64,000 bases of DNA from Malurus cyaneus samueli (lineage: Eukaryota; Chordata; Aves; Passeriformes; Maluridae). Shown piece by piece: positions 59,801 through 64,000 of this stretch. How positions within the stretch are numbered: position 1 is the first letter of the stretch; each line of letters opens with the position of its first letter. The notes below the pieces were generated by a model that was not told the origin of the DNA, searched no databases, and worked only from the letters and a program-made list of their open reading frames with translations. The stretch lies in assembly GCA_009741485.1 (NCBI GenBank), contig CM019236.1, positions 56,066,531-56,130,530 of the forward strand, in the 5' to 3' direction. The position numbers and the translations under genes were made by a program.

Positions 59801-62769
59801 ATGCTTCTTTATATTTTCTAACATTCCTCAACACAGCATTAAAAGTGTATTTAACTAGAGAGTTATTTCAATTGTTTTAAAACATAACAGATATTTCAGG
59901 GACATTGGTGTGGAGCCTGTGGTTATTGAAGCAAGCTGAGCAGGCAGCCTTCCTCCAGCATTGTTTCTGAGATATGGATCATTTGGGTATCTTCTCTGGC
60001 AGGTTCACTTCCTGCTGCTGTCCTCGTATGTCTCTCTCCTTGTTGCTATGATTCCAGGGCATGCATAATGTGGAGGTGAGCCAGCTGGAGGGGCACATAA
60101 ACTGAGGGCTACTCCTGATCTCAGAGTGGATTGCCCTGATAAACACATTCCTCTTTGCTGTGAACTGCATTAATTTTTCTCAATAGCCTTCCAGAATCAT
60201 CAATAGAGCTTACATGTGGGAAGTGCATTTTCCTTTCAATGTCAGTCTGTGTCACAGACCAGGTCCTCTGCCTGCCCTGAGCTCCAGGAGGAGCAGAGAT
60301 CCCGAGCTTTAGAAAGATGCAATTGCTTCTGCTGCTGCAGAAGGATGGAGCTGCTTGTATCTGCTTGTGCAACCACATTTAATTCTAAAGATGGAATCCA
60401 CATTAAGCATATACTACCACTGGGAAATAGATAGAGATATATAGATACAGGCACTGTGGCATTAACTGCATTTTCCTCTCTTGGACAACAAGGCAAACAG
60501 GAGTGTTGGGAGTCCTGAGGATTTGGTTACGGAGGGTGAAAATTGCATAATTGCTAATTGCATTAGGGTTTGGAGTGGGGGGGTACAAGATCCTTACAGC
60601 ACATGATGAAAGAAAACTGATGATTATGGGAAGGATTTCCAAAATTTGCTGGGGGATACACCCATCTTTCAGAAGAATTATTATTATTTTTTTCGATTAG
60701 ATGAAGGGTTCTAAGTGATTTAATTAGTTCTGAGACCTATTCTGTCTCTGTGCATTTTAAACAGTTCTAAAGGAGAGTCACTGTTATCAAATGTCCTGTA
60801 ACTGATCCTCTCAAATGTAACAGCCCTTCCTCATTGTCACAGCATGAACCTCAGCCCAGCTGGATAGTACTCTTTCAAGCAAAACAAATGCCTGAATATC
60901 AGAAGTACCTTCAAGTAATAAACCCTGTGCCTTTAAGGGTGATGCATTTGGCATTAAACAGACTTTTCAGCTAATGAATTTCTTGTGTAACAAGAATAAT
61001 GGCCTTTTTAATCTTAGCAGGAGTAATTAAACAGACATTTTTTATTAAAGATGTTGTTAATGGCAGTAGATATTGAATTTTCACTGTAGATATAGAGCTG
61101 TATAATGATTTTTGAAGGGTTTTATTAACTTGATTGGGCAATGAAGTTAAAAACATATAATTTTTTTTTTGTTGCTACTTCTGAAGGTGTTGATTTTCTC
61201 TGTTGTGAAGTAACTTCTTTGCCTTCTCTTAGTTTATGTTGGAGATTCGTCTTTGTTTGTTTGCCAGTATGACAGCAAAGGCCCAGCTTCTGTTTCCTTT
61301 CACTCTTGGATTGCCTGGGTAGCAGTGACTGCTTCTGCAGTCCTTTTTCAATGCTTGTTGAGGGTCCATATCTGTTTCATCCCAGGGAAATATGAGTTTT
61401 TTACACGTCTGGCTAAAAATCCTAGCTTTCCAGCTGAGATTGAAGAAACTTGTGGTTTTAACTCTTTTTGACTCTTGAATCCAGGGTCAACCAAGGCAGG
61501 AGACATAAAACCTGCGCCCTGTAATTTTTTTCCTATTGCATTTATACTCTCTTCTTAGCTTCTTGGTACCATTCAGGGTATGGAGAGGGAAAGTAAGCTA
61601 AACTCTGAAGCTCAAATCTCATGTATGAGACCATTAATGAAGTCTCTATTGCGGAGTATTTCTCTGATTTGGGGACAATGTTGGTTGCTTGCTCCTCTGA
61701 CTCAATGCAAACCCTCTCAGGACGGTTTTGATGCACATTCTCTATCAAAGAGTTGCTCAACTTTCCTCAATACTATGGAAGAGCTCATAATAGTGGAGAA
61801 GATACCTTCATTCTGCTTCCTTTCTTGAACGTAATTTTTGGTATTATGACTTCTGATAACCCTGCGTCAGACTTCATGCTCCGTGATTTTCACATTGTTC
61901 TCTTGATTTTTAGCAATCACCGTAGTTAACTGAAATCACAATATCTCATGTATTTTCTTACCATCCTTTACCAGTTCTTGGACCACCACTGAATAAAGTG
62001 TGGGTTTATTACAATGTGGGATTCTAAGCCCTTCATGGAAACATGGAATAACCAGAATAATTTTTCCATGAAATGAAGGACTTTTCTGACCAGGCTTAGA
62101 AGTTTTGCAGCAGCACAGGACACTGTTTGACTCCTTGTGTCTTTCACATCTTAATTTCTCTTGAGAAAAATGCTTGACAAAAAGCGTTTAAAAACCCTTG
62201 AATTCTAGAGACCAGGATTTTTCTGCCTTTGGATTGTGTCTGTCAGTGGATGCTTTCCAAGCTCTCATGTTTCTGTGAATTCTAGTTTGCACCTTTTAAA
62301 AACACTCCTTCTGGCTTCGTTTGCTCTCCTCCAGGGCTTGGTCTCACTTGGAGCCTGTTTCAAATCACAAGCTTAACCTGCCTTTGCTGCCTCTTCCAAG
62401 TATTACTTTACATTAAAAAGATGGGAAAAAAACCCTCAAATAAAACAAAAAGTCCTGGCATCAGTTCCTAATTTCCCTTGCTCTGTCAACATTGTGCTAG
62501 TAGCTCTGAGTAATTTGGTCTCATTTTCTCAAGGGAGTAGTACTGAAATAATCCAATGTTTATTTTTATACAAATTCTCACAGTGCTCCAAGTGTTTTGG
62601 AGACTTCCTGGGATGTTTCTAGTTTTTTCACAGGCTAAAAGGCCATTCTCAGAGGTAGGTCCCTCTTGTAAACCTAAAAATGGCACTTTCCCACAACACA
62701 GTTTATCTGGAACTTTAAAGTTCAGTAGTCCTCTCTTGCTCTCTCTCCCTGTCTCACACACATGAAAGC
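56890..62769. other. AT-rich non-coding DNA
   Basis: No gene was recognised. An 18-base word (CAGATTTTTGCTTAGCAA) occurs at 57120-57137 and again at 57161-57178. Intervals at 58430-58640 and 60900-61160 have the look of conserved non-coding DNA (unbroken, AT-rich, many TAAT and ATTA words), but this is only an impression. Confidence 0.55.
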
Positions 62770-62796
62770 AAAAAAAAAAAAAAAAAAAAAAAAAAA
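62770..62796 (+). repeat. Run of 27 A
   Basis: This A homopolymer is preceded by a CT-rich and CACACA stretch. No retrocopy body was recognised upstream. The minus-strand open frame reading phenylalanines through it is an artefact. Confidence 0.95.
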
Positions 62797-64000
62797 GAAG
62801 GGGCTGTTCCAGTGCTGCTGAGAGTTGCCTTTCAATAATTTCATTTTGATGTGCTGCCTGATCATGATAATGTAATGGGATCAATGATGATCTGAGGGCA
62901 GAAGCAAGGCAAATTAACAGAAAAAAAGAACAGGTTTTATTTAATAAATTTTATCTTATCTATGTTTTAGCTGGTGAAGGAAAATGAGATGCTCTCAGCT
63001 TTCTTCATGTTTTGGATTTATGGACATACTCCTGTGTGGGCATCGGAACAAGAAAAATTTCCATATGAAGGCTTTAAAACTGGAATGATTTGATTCTGCA
63101 GTATCTAAAATGGATGCTGCATAAATTTATACTCTGAGGATGTGACTTCCAAAACTGATTTGACTTTAATTCTGATTGCTTTCTTTAAATCTCATATTGA
63201 TTGTCAATAGAACTGTTGAACTTGGGGATGACCAGGTTAGAGGTGTGCATACTTAGGAAAAGATTTGGTCCTCCTGTCCTTCATTTCTCATGTTAAAGAG
63301 TGGGTCTACTTTTATGAGCAGAGATTAATTGCACAACTGCTGGTATCAGGATCACAGAAAGAGAAGCCAGTTTCCTTTCCCAATGCTTTGTGCGAGGTCT
63401 CTTCATTCTACAGATGCAGAGGAAGGAGATGGCTCCTTGTTTTCTTGAAGTTTCAGTCCTGTTTTAGTTTGATTACTTGTTTCTGCCCCAGGGACTCATG
63501 CTGTTCGGGTTGTTAAACAAAATCCCCTTGCTGGCATTGTGATCTGACAAACAATTTACAGCTCTGTAAACTGTTTACTGCAGTGGTTTTTGCTGCAACA
63601 GCTACACCTTGTATCACATATTAAAGAACAGCTAAGAAGAGCATTTCCTGTGCCCCAAGAAACAGATCACTCTGGCTAGAGTAAGGAGGCTGGAATGTGA
63701 ATTACGTAAATTGGAAAAGGTTTGGGAGTGCAGTCCTTTAAGACATCTAAAGGCCCACAAACACCCTAAACTGGGAAACAAGTTATCTTATTACAACTAT
63801 GTCTTGCAAAACAGAAGTGGCAGAATGAAAGCAGAAGGCCATTTTTTTTCCCCAGTAGACTACAACACTCTACAAATCAGCAATGCTAAATAGACATTTG
63901 ATAAAGGTATCAGCCGTGCCTGGATGGACTTCAAAATGACTGCCATTTTGGTAAGCTAAATAGCCAAGAAAATGGAGAAATATTAGAAAAAAAAACTAAA
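62797..64000. other. AT-rich non-coding DNA
   Basis: I see nothing supportable to the end of the window. Confidence 0.6.

Overview
This is vertebrate, almost certainly avian and probably songbird, nuclear DNA. The main evidence is several truncated CR1 LINE copies with the typical bird 3' end (10062-10275, 15006-15750, 37204-37296, 37300-37515), a complete ERVL-like solo LTR, and a GC-rich RhoGAP-family gene with very short introns, a type that is multicopy in songbirds as far as I recall. There are no operons, ribosome binding sites or bacterial features. Most of the window is AT-rich intergenic or intronic DNA in which short open frames arise by chance, so almost all open frames were left out.

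Layout. Positions 1-16100 are AT-rich and non-coding, with two CR1 fragments and a possible old minus-strand LTR near 2.0-2.56 kb. A 25-base assembly gap sits at 16111-16135. From about 16.3 to 23.0 kb the composition jumps to a strongly GC- and CpG-rich island. On the minus strand it holds a degenerate multi-exon gene encoding a PH domain followed by a RhoGAP domain (ARHGAP20-like order), with exons between 22111 and 18088 and introns that are mostly 100-600 bases. At least five frame breaks make it a pseudogene, or a gene damaged by sequencing indels. From 23.0 to about 26.3 kb there is a plus-strand endogenous retrovirus remnant: a possible LTR end and primer-binding-like site at 23541, a leader interrupted by about 1 kb of TG-rich low-complexity sequence (23696-24710), and a decayed gag capsid segment (25621-26035).

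From 26.3 to 64 kb the window is again AT-rich. It contains a minus-strand LTR-like segment (27721-28440), an ancient palindromic repeat (29636-29693), a GAAA repeat beside a single N (30261), a 208-bp near-perfect direct duplication on both sides of a single N (31171-31587), one candidate coding exon with good splice sites (33237-33381), a 244-bp purine-only tract (34149-34392), an inverted pair of CR1 fragments (37204-37515), and a solo LTR with intact TG...CA ends and a perfect 5-bp target duplication (55969-56884). Several unbroken AT-rich stretches rich in homeodomain-like and octamer-like words could be conserved enhancers, which cannot be tested from one sequence.

The most notable system is the composite block at 16.1-26.3 kb. 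It combines an assembly gap, a GC-rich multi-exon RhoGAP copy, expanded TG-rich DNA and a retroviral remnant, all inside an otherwise quiet AT-rich region. It looks like a duplicated or transposed cassette, or possibly a misjoin.
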